Shown: positions 36,018 through 51,000 of the stretch, piece by piece | Layout of the letters: each line of letters begins with the position of its first letter | Numbering within the stretch: the first letter of the stretch is position 1 | Origin: Arenicola marina | Lineage: Eukaryota > Annelida > Polychaeta > Arenicolidae | Direction: 5' to 3' | Assembly: GCA_964019135.1 (NCBI GenBank) | Contig: OZ025264.1 | Span: 6,031,935-6,095,934 of the forward strand | Length of the DNA: 64,000 nt | Made by a program: the position numbers and the translations under genes | Notes under the pieces: generated by a model | What the model saw: only the letters and a program-made list of their open reading frames with translations | What the model was told of the DNA's origin: nothing | Database searches by the model: none

Positions 36018-39000
36018 CAGCCTTTTTGTTGTGTCCAAATTATGGCCGAAATAATTATCCGTACCTGCACTTCGTATGCTCTATGCCATATGGGTAATAT
36101 ATATATGGTATTATTATATGATGGTGGAAGATTGATTCCGTATTGTAGTGAGATCAGGACTCACCGCGGGTCCCCTGCTGCCAGGAGCACCAATCAATCC
36201 ATGTTTTCCTATATCACCCTGAAATTCCCCGGCAAAAATGTTAATATTTCATTATCGTTTCATGGGATATATTAATTGTGGAATTAATGGAATTGGAATT
36301 GGAATTAATGGAATTGTTCGCCAGTTATCGGTATCAGATACTAATATCACATCTCTTATAATAACATTATTATCGCAAAAGCCAATATATATCCACCACA
36401 AAAATTGATGATAATAGTCATAACAGGTCAAAGCCAAACACGCCAGGATTTGTACCTGATCTCCCTTTTCTCCTCGTGGTCCCAAATTTCCTGGAGGACC
36501 CGGTCGCCCCTGAAAGGATTATTGCATATTTCATAGTACGCTTTACATATGTTTGAGTCTTACTTTTCGATGGATTCCTTTTGACATTCATGATTCATGC
36601 ATCTGTCATGGAATTTGTAAATCATATTCTTTCTTTTTTGACAACAGAAGCCACATTCTACACTTTCTTTGAATGGAAAATATGAATTATACATAGACAA
36701 ATATACTTTCAGTCAAATTTGGATACCAATTAAAATTGGAATATTATTTATTTTTGGCATCTTATTGGCACAATACATCTTTGAAGTTTACACATTTCAA
36801 AGCTATAAATTGGATGTACATTTTGACAATATGTAATCATTCCAATACTGGGTACTTTGGTAAATTGGTTTGGTGATTGGTTTGTGTGTACATATATGAT
36901 GACCTCCACATCTGACATGACAAGAGGGGCAGTAGGATCTTGTGTGTTCCCTAGCTTCATACTCGGCTATTACGTGTAACCACACATTTAGATACCTGAT
37001 ATCGGACATGTTTCGAGACGCGTTTGGCCGACACGCCGTTGAATTGTTTTTTAGACTTTTCCAAAGTTGGTCACGTGGCCTGGAAACATTCCATCACATG
37101 AAAGGGAGGTGTGTGTGTGGGGTGGGTGGTGGGGGGGGGGGGGGTAGTCTGTGAGGCACAGCCACACGCAGGCCAGTCGTTATGTATAGACGGCTGGGGA
37201 AGAGACTAAGGGGAAGTGGGGGGGGGCAGCTACTATTAGATCATGTACCACAATAGGAGTGATTACAGTATATCGCGGTAACTCACCAGGGGGCCCGGGG
37301 GTCCTGGTGGTCCCTGCTCTCCCCATTGTCCTTTGTCGCCCTGGAAACGGAAAAAACAAATGCAAACATAACAACCACGAAAAGCAATTTGGGACAAGTA
37401 TATATACATGTTAAAAATGGCGGCGTCTTACAATAAGCAGGTAGACATATCACATCAATGGTATATGATGACGTTTAAGATATTAACAACACAGTTACGT
37501 GAATCATTGTTTTAATTGATAATCATTACAATCCGCCGGAGGGCAGCACCTACCGTGCGTCCTCGTGGCCCGGCAGGTCCGTGGTCTCCCTTGTTTCCTT
37601 CAGGACCCTGCATCGCGAAGAAAAACATCGATGTTTGTGGAATATGTCGAGTATCACAATATGCTATTTTGACGAAGAAAGATCCCAAATTGTCACGGGA
37701 TATCAGAATTTTTTTAGGTATTTGATACAAGGAAAGAACACATAAAATATGACTCAGGTTCAGGTTTAAATTTAGGTCGTACTAACGGCGAGAATATTTC
37801 CTCAGTGTGTCTATGTCATACATTGCATAGTTTTATATCGATATATTTATATATATATATGTATGATTGCGACAATTACAATGGACAATAATTGTAAAAA
37901 AAATAATATTACATTTAATGATTATGAACTGCCCCTATTCGTATAGTTATTGATCCGATTTAGACTTACCGTGGGACCTGGGAGCCCGCGGTCTCCTTGG
38001 AAACCCTGTTTCCCTGGGGGACCAGGTGGCCCCGCGGCTCCAGCCTGTCCTGCTGGACCCTACAAGAGGAAAATGAATCTAGCGCGTTATTAAATATCAT
38101 TTTACATGTCTTCACGATGGAACGATGGAACAATTAATGTAATTCGCCCTGGCGAATACTAACATAATAATAAAATAGTGAATAATAAATAAATAACTTG
38201 TAACAAATCAAATAGAGAACAATAATGGAAACAAATATTTCCAATACGCTACATGTTTTCATGTTATGTCATAAGATGGTAAATACGAATAAAAACTTGA
38301 AGTAACATGACGCGTAATGTAAGGAGTTGTCTCATGCGGCATTTCGTACCGCGGGTCCAGCTGGGCCGAGATCTCCTGTTGGGCCGACATCTCCAGTTGG
38401 ACCCTGTAGTAAAACACATGACATACACGTTACCATACACATTACCATATCAAGTTGATACCCCCACCCACCCTGATGTCTGTGGAGGGAGCTGTTGACA
38501 GGTATTTGGGCGAATATATTGGAAGTCTTGAAAATTGGTTTCAAGCCATCTAAAGCGAAGCGGTCCAATTTAATCGTTTCTCTCGAAGAGATTTTTCACA
38601 TAAATATATGAACCTTCTTCGCTCTCAAGGGGAAGTAAAATTCAAACTATATGCCTAATGCATATAGTTCTAATATCAACAAATGAGAAAATAGGTTTCT
38701 CACATAACTCACCTAAAGTGGGATATTCTACATGCCACGAATATATAATATACAAAATATATTATAATATATATTATCCCAAAGAAAATGTGCATCCCGC
38801 TAAGCCTTTTGATAAAAAGTTAAATAAAAGTAATGGCAACGGTTAAGACAGAAAAGGGTGAGACGCCAGTACGATCAGGAGTTTGTTGTGGAGTGATAGG
38901 GTACTCACCGGCAAGCCGGGTGCTCCTCTCTCCCCGTTGGGTCCGGCTTCTCCTTGAGGTCCCTGACAACATACAACAGATTAATATCACGTTAATACGC

Positions 39001-42000
39001 ATTACCCAAAACGTGTTCTCATATATTACACATGGTAACCCAGCTCCAGCTCCAAGTAAGCTGTATCGTTCTTTCTATTCTGCATTCCAACAATGAAGGT
39101 AAGCAAGCGAGGTGCATCTTAACGTCGCAATACGTGATTTTTTAAGCTGCACGAATATGAATTTAAAATGATATCGCATAAACATATCCCTTTTTAATTG
39201 ATATATAGATATGTATATACATATACACATATTTAAATGTGTGTCCCTATAAATCATGCAACTGATACTTATTAGTTTCTTGGTGTGTTTATTGGTGTTT
39301 GTAAGGGATTGAGGCCCGTGAGGTGATAGAGACAACTGACATCGTGTCTCGATGCCCATGATAGTACTGCACGCAGACACACTCACTGGCGGCCCCTCGG
39401 GTCCAAGAGGTCCGGGCCCACCAGTCAAGCCGGGAAATCCCATCTCTCCTCGCTCTCCCACAAATCCAGGAGGCCCATCTTTGCCTGGAAGTCCCTAAAA
39501 GCATCGAAACACAAGTCATATCCTCTGGCGTAAAATATGTAATTGTAATAATCTTCCCAGTTAAAAGTACAAACAGGTCATTCTTAAGTATGAAACCCTT
39601 GTCATTTGAACCATTTTAGATACTAGTTGGGACACTACTTTGGCATCCAGTTTGAACGCCACTTAGGGAGCCATTTTGAGACGCCAATGTGGATGCCATT
39701 TTGACAGCCAGTTTGAACGCTAATGTGGACGCCATTTTTGACGCCGTCAATGGTGTAATTCTGAACAAGATCGTCATTAAATAGCTGCCTGATCTACGTA
39801 AGTCTAGAATATCGACCATATTGTGTTATTCACTAATCCACGTTGGCCTACCGGTGTTCCGGGCGGGCCAGTGAATCCAGGTGGTCCTTGAGTTCCCTGA
39901 TTTCCCTGGTCGCCAGGGGGACCTAGAGGGCCCGGCTGGCCTCGGCCACCTTTCATGCCTCTCGGGCCACGAGGTCCCGATGTTCCCCTCAAACCTCGTG
40001 TACCCTACAAATATAGAAATATATATATATTACGTATGAAGATCTGTGACACCTATGGGTGTTAACAGTTAAAACAAGAAAATCAAATGCACCGAACCAC
40101 GTCTTATTCAACCGCATTTACTATGAGGCATATTGTATAATCCTGTGGCATTTTCAACAATTCATAATGTTTTGAGTAACCACACATGTCCATAGACGGC
40201 ATAGTATATACAAAATTACATTTCAATACTATATATATAACAAAAAAAATTCAATAGTATATATATAACAAATAGGGAATTATGTGCCATAATTTCATTT
40301 GTTGAGTAGCGGCGGCGCTGACTGGCGATGACCAGGGTGAACATGCACGGGGTCGCTATGACGGCTGAGTCCGAGCGCACCCGGACCCTGGCATCGTTCA
40401 CGTGGCCCACGCGCGCCATACATTTCGAAAGTATATGTAACAAATACATTTCAATAGCATGTAAAAGATATGTTTCAATAGCATATAAAAGATGTTTCAA
40501 TAGCATATAAAAGAGATATTGCAATAGCATAAAAAAAAAGATATGTTTCAATAACGATTTAAAAAAAAAACTTTTTACCCTGGGTCCCGGAGGTCCACGG
40601 TCACCCGGCACACCGGTTTCACCCTAAAGGGAAGACGAAGTTACACATGAGTGGAATCCTAACCAGCTACCAACCCAACTACATCAAAAAAGTCAAACGG
40701 CTCATAGTATGAGACAATTTAAGTTTATAGTAATAGGCTTATACGACAATGTGATACAAAATCCTTTATGTGTATTTATATATATATATATAAAGGGGTC
40801 GCCATATACACTATGTAACTATACAACTAACAACTAACCACCATCTAGGCACAGCAATTGTGGCTTTTTAGTCGTTATATTAAATAGAGATTTCAAATAT
40901 CACGCACGTCAATATAATGTCTCACCTGACCTCCCTTGACACCGTCCTTGCCCCGCTTTCCAATGGGTCCTGGACCTCCCTGCAAACCCGGAAGACATGT
41001 GTCAAATGTGTTAAATACGTATGTGTTCAGAACTCTCCTGATAATTAAAGCACATCATATATACAATACAAATACAATAAATAAATAAGAAAAAACAACG
41101 TATGACCTATGAATTAAATAATCGGAAACATTATTATTATTAACACTCTAGCTCCAACATAGACCATAATGTATCTTATTAGCACGTTTGTTGTAACATG
41201 GGCTGTACTGTCTCTTATTAGCTCCCTTGCTCCAACATTTACGTACATTTACTTAATTATGTCATTCTCATACATATATCTCTTCCAGGCGTGTATAGAT
41301 TGGATGAGATATTCGTGAATGGCACTAAATTGCAATTAGTATAGCCCACCATCACATAGATTGCGGTCTGGAAGGGGTAAATGGCAACACATGACACTGT
41401 CTTTTTCCAAGAATGAACACCCGACCATGGCATTATGACAAAAATCGACACAGGCACAGTTGTAGAGCCGTTTCTAGAAAATCCATTATTACCAAAATCG
41501 ACAGTATACAATGATTTTCTTGGTTGAAACATGGATATCGACAATTGCTATGCCCCAATTAATGTACTTACCTTTTCACCCGGCGACCCGGGATAGCCAG
41601 GGAAACCATTGAGTCCCATGCGGCCCTGGAAAATAGACAGACAATAGGGGAACATCATCTCGATTATGATATACATGTACCACTAATTATGTCCTGTACA
41701 TTAAACCAATATATATATCCATCCACATTCTCTATATTAAATCAATATAAAACTAAACACATTATATTGTTCAACCAATAGCCAACTAACCACATTATAT
41801 ATGACCAATAGCCGACTAACCACATTATATATGACCAATAGCCAACTAACCACGTTATATATGTTCAACCAATAGCCCACTAACCACGTTATATATGTTC
41901 AACCAATAGCCAACTAACCACGTTATATATGTTCAACCAATAGCCAACTAACCACATTATATATGTTCAACCAATAGCCAACTAAGAACGTTTTCAACCA

Positions 42001-45000
42001 CTATACAACAAATTGTGCATTTTATATTCAACCAATACACAACCAATCATAATATATACATTAAACCAACATACAAGTAATCAAATGTCCTACTACTTAT
42101 ACATTTAATGTACGGAAAACGGGGCACCAACATTGCAATAGCATTGCCAATTGACTGAAGCAATTAATATTATCCTCGTAACAGTATATCATTATTTATG
42201 TAATAAAAGCACCATGGTTTAATTGGATAAAATCGGTTGCGGAAGTGTCTAAATATTTTGCAATAGCTATAAATGAGTTGCATTAGTTGGATAAGCCCAA
42301 ATAAAAGTACATAACCATTAAAGTGTATAGTCTAACCCTGAGTATATATAGGATTATAATGTTAAAAAAAGTTAGTATAGGGATACCACAGAACGACATG
42401 ACCAGAAGTTCTAAATGGTGGATTCGTTACCTTTTCACCCCTCATGCCGAGAGGTCCGGGTGCACCACGTGGTCCTCCCTCACCCTGGGGAAAGTAGGCA
42501 AAACAATATACACAATAGGTCCTCTCAAAGTGCGTTGAAACTCTTACAAATTGAGTTTGAACACTCATTATAGATCTTAAATTGTATAGTTAACTTGGTT
42601 CAACGGTACATATACAAACATCTCCGCGGAAGTTCATCGTGACGGTTTCATTTAATTAGCAGTAGTTGAGTTAGGTAACAGTATACATAATAAGCGAGAT
42701 ATTTCACAAAATGCATTCACGATATACGTCGAAAATAAGACAATATATTGTATAAAATGAGGTAACGGCTTTTTAAAACCACGGTTTGTTATGCCAGAAG
42801 TGAAACACATTTACCTTGGGTCCTGTAGGTCCCTCGACTCCCCGCAGGCCTCTCTCGCCCTTGCCACCCTTTTCTCCCCTCTCCCCCTCGTCACCCTTCA
42901 GCCCGTCCTGGCCCGGGTATCCCTGCAAAATACGTCTTCGGGTAAAGTCTACGCGATCGAAACTACATGGCACTATTGATGACCCCAATTAATGCATGTG
43001 TTTCAAAAAGGATACGTCGCAGCTATATATGGGCCTGTCTACGGCCTAATATTTCAACCCTGAGATCATGTGAACCCCGGGTAAAGCCTTCACATTCGTA
43101 ACATTCATTCCTATAAACCCGTACAATAGCCGTGACAACACACTAATCGATAACGTAGACAAGGACAATGTCTGAAATCGACTGGAAACATCCGTGTAAG
43201 TAATTTAAAAAAAAGATGGGCTGAGCAAGGGCGCACACCACTCACTATGTCGCCTCTCTCTCCTATTGGTCCCAATGGCCCGTCCGGGCCCTGAAACAAA
43301 TCAAACCATTGATATAAAACATGTCAAGACGCCAATGAACCGTGACGTTACAGACTATCATGACTATAGATGTCAGCGACTTTATCGGCGTTTAAGCCCA
43401 TGACATTTCTCACTTGCACGAGGAACGAGTTGATGCAATTTAAGACATATTTCCACACGGTACCTATCTTTAAAGCTGGATCATGTACATCTTCGACGGA
43501 AAAATTCACAAACCTTCTCTCCCTTTGGTCCCGGAAAGCCCACCGTACCGGGAGAACCGTGCAGACCCTGCAACACAAACAACACATATGTAGGCTGTAT
43601 ACCTCACTTCACTTTTTTACGCAAGACGTAAATATGAAACAATATTTAACTATGTCACAGTATGTCCTGTGATGAAATATGAAACATTTCTTATTTTTTT
43701 ATTAAATGACAAAAAAAAAGACTTAATTATTATATGTCGAGTTCAGTTTCTATACATATAACCCTCGAGTGTCCCAGGTATGTATCTGTTGCCATGGCAA
43801 GTGAGATATCAGCTCCTCGGGCTTGGAAGTGAACAAAGCTGGTATTTCGTAGCGACACTCACCCTGTCTCCCTTGTCCCCCTGCTCGCCCTGCAACCCGG
43901 GCTGGCCCTGCACAAAATACATCAACGCTATTTACGGCCGGTCTCCAAGAATAAAATGTAATTTGTATAATATCATACGAAGAATAGTATTAAGTAATGC
44001 ACCAGTCTAAAGAGACCACACTGGACATTCTCTTGTGTCCGCGACATAGAAATAATAATTAGACCCAGTAGCCTTCTTATCTGGGTGTTTTTGATGCAAG
44101 TCTCAAGTATACTTTGTCTTTTTATCCACTATAATTTCCTATCATACATTGCGGATAAGGATCAGCGTATCATTTATTTTCATTTTAATGCACGCCTCCA
44201 ATGTTCCAGAGACATTATTGCCTGTAGAGATAAAGTTCCAAGGGTTGGAGTCTCACCGGTGAACCGTCAGGGCCAGATAAGCCCGGTAGACCTGATTTAC
44301 CCGGGGGCCCGTGCATTCCCGGGGGTCCGTTAGGCCCGGCAGGGCCTGGGGGTCCCTGCAAAAACACAACAGAATCATACAGATTCATTATAATACATAG
44401 TAATAGATTAAAGCAACGAATGGTATGCACTCTCAAATATGTAACCTTAAATGGCAGACCTGCCTAACGCGGTCAGATAGAGCCCTTCCACATCGTTACG
44501 ATTCGAGTTTTTTTTTTTATATATTCTATTTATATGTGGTAGTTTAACAGGGGCGGATTCAGCAAACAATCATGTAGGGGGTCACAGGCTGGTGGGGATC
44601 CAGGAATTTGAGAATTTGAGAGGGGGACCCACTTTGGGTTTGAAATTCTTACGACCGTTGGGAGGGGGGTAGACCACAATGGGGGGTCCACAACATAATA
44701 TGGGGTTCAGTACAGAAATGCGGGTGTGGCGTCCACATCTTAGTAGGCGGGAGGCAACATAAAGAACCAGCGACCCCCAACTATCTACCAAGGGGGGGTC
44801 ACAGAACCCCTGTGACCCCCCCCCCCTAGATCCGCTCCTGAGTTCGTTAGACGACTAACCGGCTGTCCGCGACTGCCAGCGGGTCCTGGTCTGCCCATCT
44901 GACCCACTGGACCCTAAAACCATGACGTAAAACATATCAGGCACGACACATATCGATCAACATTCAGTATTCAAAGTTTTAGCCTGCTACTAGTAGTTCC

Positions 45001-48000
45001 AGTTCGATGGAAAAAGTTTCTGTTAACTGTCAATGATTACAAATAATCGTGTCCTGTTAATTAATGAATTAGCCAAACTTCATCATTAAAAGAGGACCAC
45101 TATTTTAGAAATCTTATAATGAATTAGTCAAACTTAATTATTAAAAGAGGAACACTATTTTAGACATCTTAAAGCGATTAAAACAAGATACGAAATACCG
45201 TAATTTAAACTCAGATACACATTTTTTTCGGTCATTAGATTTCACAATATATGGAAATTCGTGGACGATATTTATCCATTTACTTACAATGTTTCCCTTC
45301 TGACCAGATTGACCTTCCGCTCCAGGCATTCCCTGCAAACAGAAACTAGTGTTTTACCGCAAACTTGTATTATATGTGAGGTGAGAGGCAGGCGAAACGC
45401 ACCCCGAGTAAATCATAATCATGCCAAATCGGACATGTCCTCATGCAGTTTCCGTACTAGATCTATGGCTAATTTTGATGGCCATTTAGGGTCAAAGCGC
45501 GACTGATCTCGACCTTCCTCTTCTATCTTGGCTTTTGACAAGGATGACGATATATTTTGGTTATTCATAAAATCTTAACTTTATGTAGGGCAATTTCCAA
45601 TGTCCTACCTTGATAACCTTCTGTATACCGAATAAATCGTGTGCCACATAGGCCTACATTAGTTTAATACAAATTCTACTGCATATATATATCTTTTACT
45701 AACTTTGAAAAATGGACCGATGTAATTTATTCAACATTGGCAATATGACGGTAAATGTGTATTATTCAAAGGGGCAGCAGTTTACTGGTAACCAAATAAT
45801 CCGCCCCAGAGAGCATCACATAATCCACCGGCTCTGTCATGGTTCTTATTATGCATGTACTGCTGTCAAGATTTCCTGTCTGAAGTACCGGTCTATGGCT
45901 TCATACATAATTAATAAGATATATTTCATGCGACCCTGGCGGTGGCCTTGACGACCTACTGGGGGTCCTGTGGGTCCCTGTTGTCCTCGAGGCCCGATAG
46001 GTCCTGGCAGACCCTGGAGAGAAAAACTAACATTATAAGATGCAAAATTAAAGGGACGGACTTTTGCGTCAAACAAAGTAGTCAACATTTAGCGCCTTAA
46101 TGTACCACCATTCAAATCATCGTTTTAAATAAATTTACAGCCCTTATGTGCATATATTACCTACAAAAGACACAATTTGGTTCACATGCATGCAGTTCAA
46201 TGCAATTTCCGCAACATAGAGTGGTGGTCATATCTTTATGCAACGTACGTATGACTATTTTGTATGTATAGAAATAGATACGCATTTTAATGCGATATAC
46301 TTCACTAACATTAATGCCAAACAACAGTGGTGGCCCGTATAATCTATTTGCAGTTTACACATGATGTGTATTATATATGTACAGTTTCTGCAGTACTAAA
46401 GGACATCCAGGTCCTTACCATCTCTCCCTGGGGTCCAAGGGGGCCCGACGGTCCGGCATCACCCTGTATCGCATGACCAATTGATAGCATTAATATATAT
46501 ATATATATATTGTTACATTATTCAAGTAACAACTTAACGTGTGTACAAGTCTACTTGTGCTTATTTTACTGCAAACATAATATTTAAACGCTATAACTAT
46601 GGAATACGCACAATTGTTGTTGCATGCTTAGATATACTATATGTGAGCCTGTTATATATGAATCTAGTCCCACATCAATTACTCTTAAGGCTGGACACCA
46701 AAAGCCACAAATATCACCGGCGATAGCGATTATCGCTCCAAGAGGCGGTTCCCTTGGTAACCGAGCAATAAGCTACGGGATTGATACACCCGGAGCTACG
46801 TCACAATATGGCCGACCTAGTTGCGGATTTTACCGCTGCGGGTAGAGAAAGGTGCCAAGACTTGCAAGACTATAATTAATTCCGCAAAAAGAATTTAATG
46901 TTTGCATATTTGTATTTCTCCCGTAAACTGACAAAAAACTACCCCGCACTCTGTCTGTATATATAGTAATAATAAATACATGCATGGACGTTTCTCTCAG
47001 CATACCTACCGGTAACCCATCATTGCCTGGCAAGCCTCTCATTCCCGCCTCACCACCTAATCCCTATGGAAGGTATGACAGAAGCGAAGGTTTCAGCCTC
47101 TATTGACACAGATCTAGATCGATGTATCTCATATATATTTAGAGTTTAATTTAGATACGGAATTTGCCTAGCTGTATTTTTAATGTAAAAGTGCGAAGGG
47201 TCTTGCTAATCGTTAAGGAATAAGGGGGTCTGTTACTGAAAATATAAAATGTGCTTAAAACAAAATATACGCTAAGATACTTCCATACTGAATGCACCAG
47301 TGACTTGCCAGAAGCAACTACACCTTACCCTGTCTCCTTTAACTCCCGGCATGCCCATCATTCCCGGGTATCCTTGTTCTCCCTGGAAACAACAACATTA
47401 AACAGGAATGGGCATAAAACATATCATCTGGTGATCATCTTGTTACACTTCTCAATATGATTATCTATTTTTAATGTAGAACTGAGGGCATTGATGTTAT
47501 ATTTTGAATGTAAAATTTAGGTCTTTGATAGTATATTTGTACTGTAGAACTAATGCAATTAGAAGTCCATTTTAAGATAAAATGATGTAATTAAACGTCT
47601 ATTTGATTGTAGAACTGATCTAGTGCAATGTCTACTTTAATGTTGAACTTGGGTTATCAATCGTCCGGTATAATGTGGAACGCTAGGTCATGTGAGTACT
47701 GACCTTGACGCCTGGCAAACCGGAAGATCCTCGCTCGCCATCAGCACCGGGGCGACCCTGGAGGGAGGAACCGGAAGTGGGCATGGAACAACTTATTTAT
47801 AACTTTATTTCCTCCCAAACAATGTAAGCATCGATACAAATCGGAAATTGTGAAATGTATATTCACGCAATAGTGGCAAAAGATAATTACATATGACAAA
47901 TGTGTGTCAACTGTATTAACTATGTATCATAGTGCTAAACTTTTATTTCTATAATGATGATTAAAGACTTATCCCCCCTCCCCCTTCCCCCACCAAAAGT

Positions 48001-51000
48001 AATCATCTGGTCAATATAAGCTTTCTACAGCAAGTTTTCCTTGGTTCCTTTCCCTCTCTGGGTTAGGGGTACCCATTGTACTTACAGAAGAACCTCTCCT
48101 TCCGAACGGTCCGGGGGGTCCCCGTGGCCCCATTGCACCCTGCAATGAACAGGACGCGTGTAATGCAATAAGGCGTATTAATAAAAGAGACATATTTTCA
48201 GTCTGTTATTTAAATTTTTTTTTTGTTAATCGAGAGAAAACATTTTAACACTTATAGTTGCGGCCGCGCGCGGTTATCAGACTTTATATATATATTTGAA
48301 CAGTAGCAATGTCAGATCATATGAAATATGTTTGACAGGTGCAAAACAATGTACTTACAAATGTTGACTTAAATGCTGATACACCTCCAAGCTATAAATT
48401 TTGCCACGAATCGGGCATCCATTGTTATAACACATGCCTCGTTCAATGTGTTACTACTAACGAACGGCTTGCAACCGCGAGATTTGTAGTAATTACTAAA
48501 CTGGGGTCAGCGTTGTATTATCAGTTAACGATATATTGTTACGTTTATTAGTACATTAATACGTTTGTACTTACCATTTCCCCATAGTCACCCTGTTCTC
48601 CTTTGGGACCGTCAATTCCGATCAAACCCTACAAATCCGAGGAGACGAATAATCATCACATGTAAATGAACCGCAAAATCCTAAGCGCCGAAGCTATTAA
48701 CCCTATTACATCTATAATATAGAGGATGCCTGGACGCGTACACGCATATTTATTCATATCAAATTTCATTGGGACAATAGTGCGAACGAAGATAGAACCG
48801 CTCTTTTGCACGGACATGAACTTCGCATTGGCATATATAGCGAAAATAGCGAAATCCCAAAATATAAGATCAACATTTCCATGCAATGTCAATAATGCTG
48901 ACACATAGACATATTGACTTGCAACAGTGTTCGCAGGGGTGTTCCCAGCGGCCGGGGGGGGGGGGGATATATGTGGGATCCATGGCGCTAAAGCGGGACT
49001 CTGACTCGCCCGCTGGGTACCGTCTGAAAGTGCATGTTTGAGGGCTGGGGCGGGGGAAGGCGGGGTGGGGGGAAGGTGAGGTGGGGGGTTGGGATGGAGA
49101 GGGGGGGGGGGAGGTTGGGGGATTCGCATCCCCAAATCACGAAAATAATACATATCGTTATCGGTTTACGAAGATAATTAAACCGTTCTGCCGAAAAACG
49201 AATATTACTGCTTATAACTACGTAGTTAGTCTACAAATATCTTAAACAGGCGCAGCTTCAGCTCGATCAGTGATCAGATTATTTTCGATCACGAGAGTCG
49301 GCGCCTTCCCTATCCACGTACTATCCACTTACTGCGATATTCCCAGAATTATTACATCTGTCAATCATAAGAGTAATAATTAATGCTGATTCCCGAACCA
49401 CGAAGAAATCTTCCACTGATCCCAAATAACGTAAAATGAAAAACGACCTAACACGAGTAACGTGAGTACCCCTTGTGCCCGCCCCCACCCCTCTTCCCCA
49501 CTGTTGTGGGTGGGACCGACTCACCTGCTGCCCTGCGAGGCCAGTCATACCCTGAGGGCCGGTGGGACCACGCATAGCCAACTGCAATGCAAAAAATAGA
49601 ACACAATTTGCAACTGGATACATTGAGTTATTGTTAACCTCTCATAATTATTATAGTGACAGTCCGATCATAAATATTATAGCGAAAGTCTGATCATAAT
49701 TATTATAGTGACAGTCCGATCATAATTATTATAGTGACGGTCCGATCATAACTATTATTTACTGTCCGATTATGGTCCGATTATTATTTAATATATTTTA
49801 TGTAATATACTGGTCTTTAAGGCGGACGAGACATAAACAGGATCCGGCCAGGCGCTAAATGATGCACCGATAGTGTGTGTTATAGTGTGCACCTATTGTG
49901 ACACGATTCATATACTGTCAGGTATTCGTAGAATGGTAGATCGCACGAAACCTTTTGCCAATATACATTCTTCGTATGCACTTAAAACATATCATTGTGA
50001 TAGACAGTTCTAATTACATGAACTATCCGCCGAGTTAATGTAGCGATAAATCATCTACTTATGCGATATTTGAACACCGAGTTTTTCAAATAATGCTAGT
50101 AATAGGATACCCAGACTGAGTATAACCTTCCACATATATGTCAATATTACAAGTGTTTCAAAACCTAATAAATATATGGCGATGGAACATATCTACATAT
50201 ATCAAATGCTAGAGGCGTTGCAAACGGAAACGATACCATGTGTTGCGAGAGCATCGATCTCATGGCTTCACCCTGTCCCGTGGGCCCCTTCGAACCATCT
50301 CCGAGATTGAGCTGCAATAGGGAGAGAGGTCTGGTCTTATTGAAACAGAAATGTTTCACATTGGTCATACCATCGTTCGCAAAGCCGCGTGGTGGTGGTT
50401 GTCCTATGTACATACGGCAATTAATCATTTATGTTTAATATAAAGTGTAAGCCTACAAAGTACAATATAAATTATAATCGCAAAGTAGATGATGAATAAA
50501 CATCTCCACATCGATCGCGGTAGTACAAGAAACGTTTTATAATAATATCAGTGGTGATATTAACGACATTATGTATAGCTAGCAGTGTTATCGCGGATCA
50601 GCCTTGTGGTTTCGTACGCACGGGGATCACAAACACGTGGCCAGGGGGTCCGGGCAGTCCATTGGATCCCGGCAAGCCGTCGCGACCAGGGTAACCCTGA
50701 AAAATTCAGTTCATTCGTGATTTCAAGCATTGTTTGGTGTATAACATGAAGCAAAAATAAAAGAAACAAAAAACTTTTTTGTATGTGTTATATGTAATTA
50801 AGGCTACAGTCACGCAACTATTTAAGCATTGTTATCCCAAGATGTATTCATACTTCTGTTACTTAGCTTTACGAATTTCACAAACTGAATTGAAGTAAAT
50901 CACGTTCGAGATTAAAACATATGTTTTGTCATAAACGAATATGGTGACCTTGGCTAGCCACAATGTTACGGGTGACCCGAGTAGGAAGCATGTTCGGCCA

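Noticed and set aside
35937-36275. Tyrosine-rich plus-strand frame
   Set aside because: It is the translation of the (ATT)n microsatellite in another frame.
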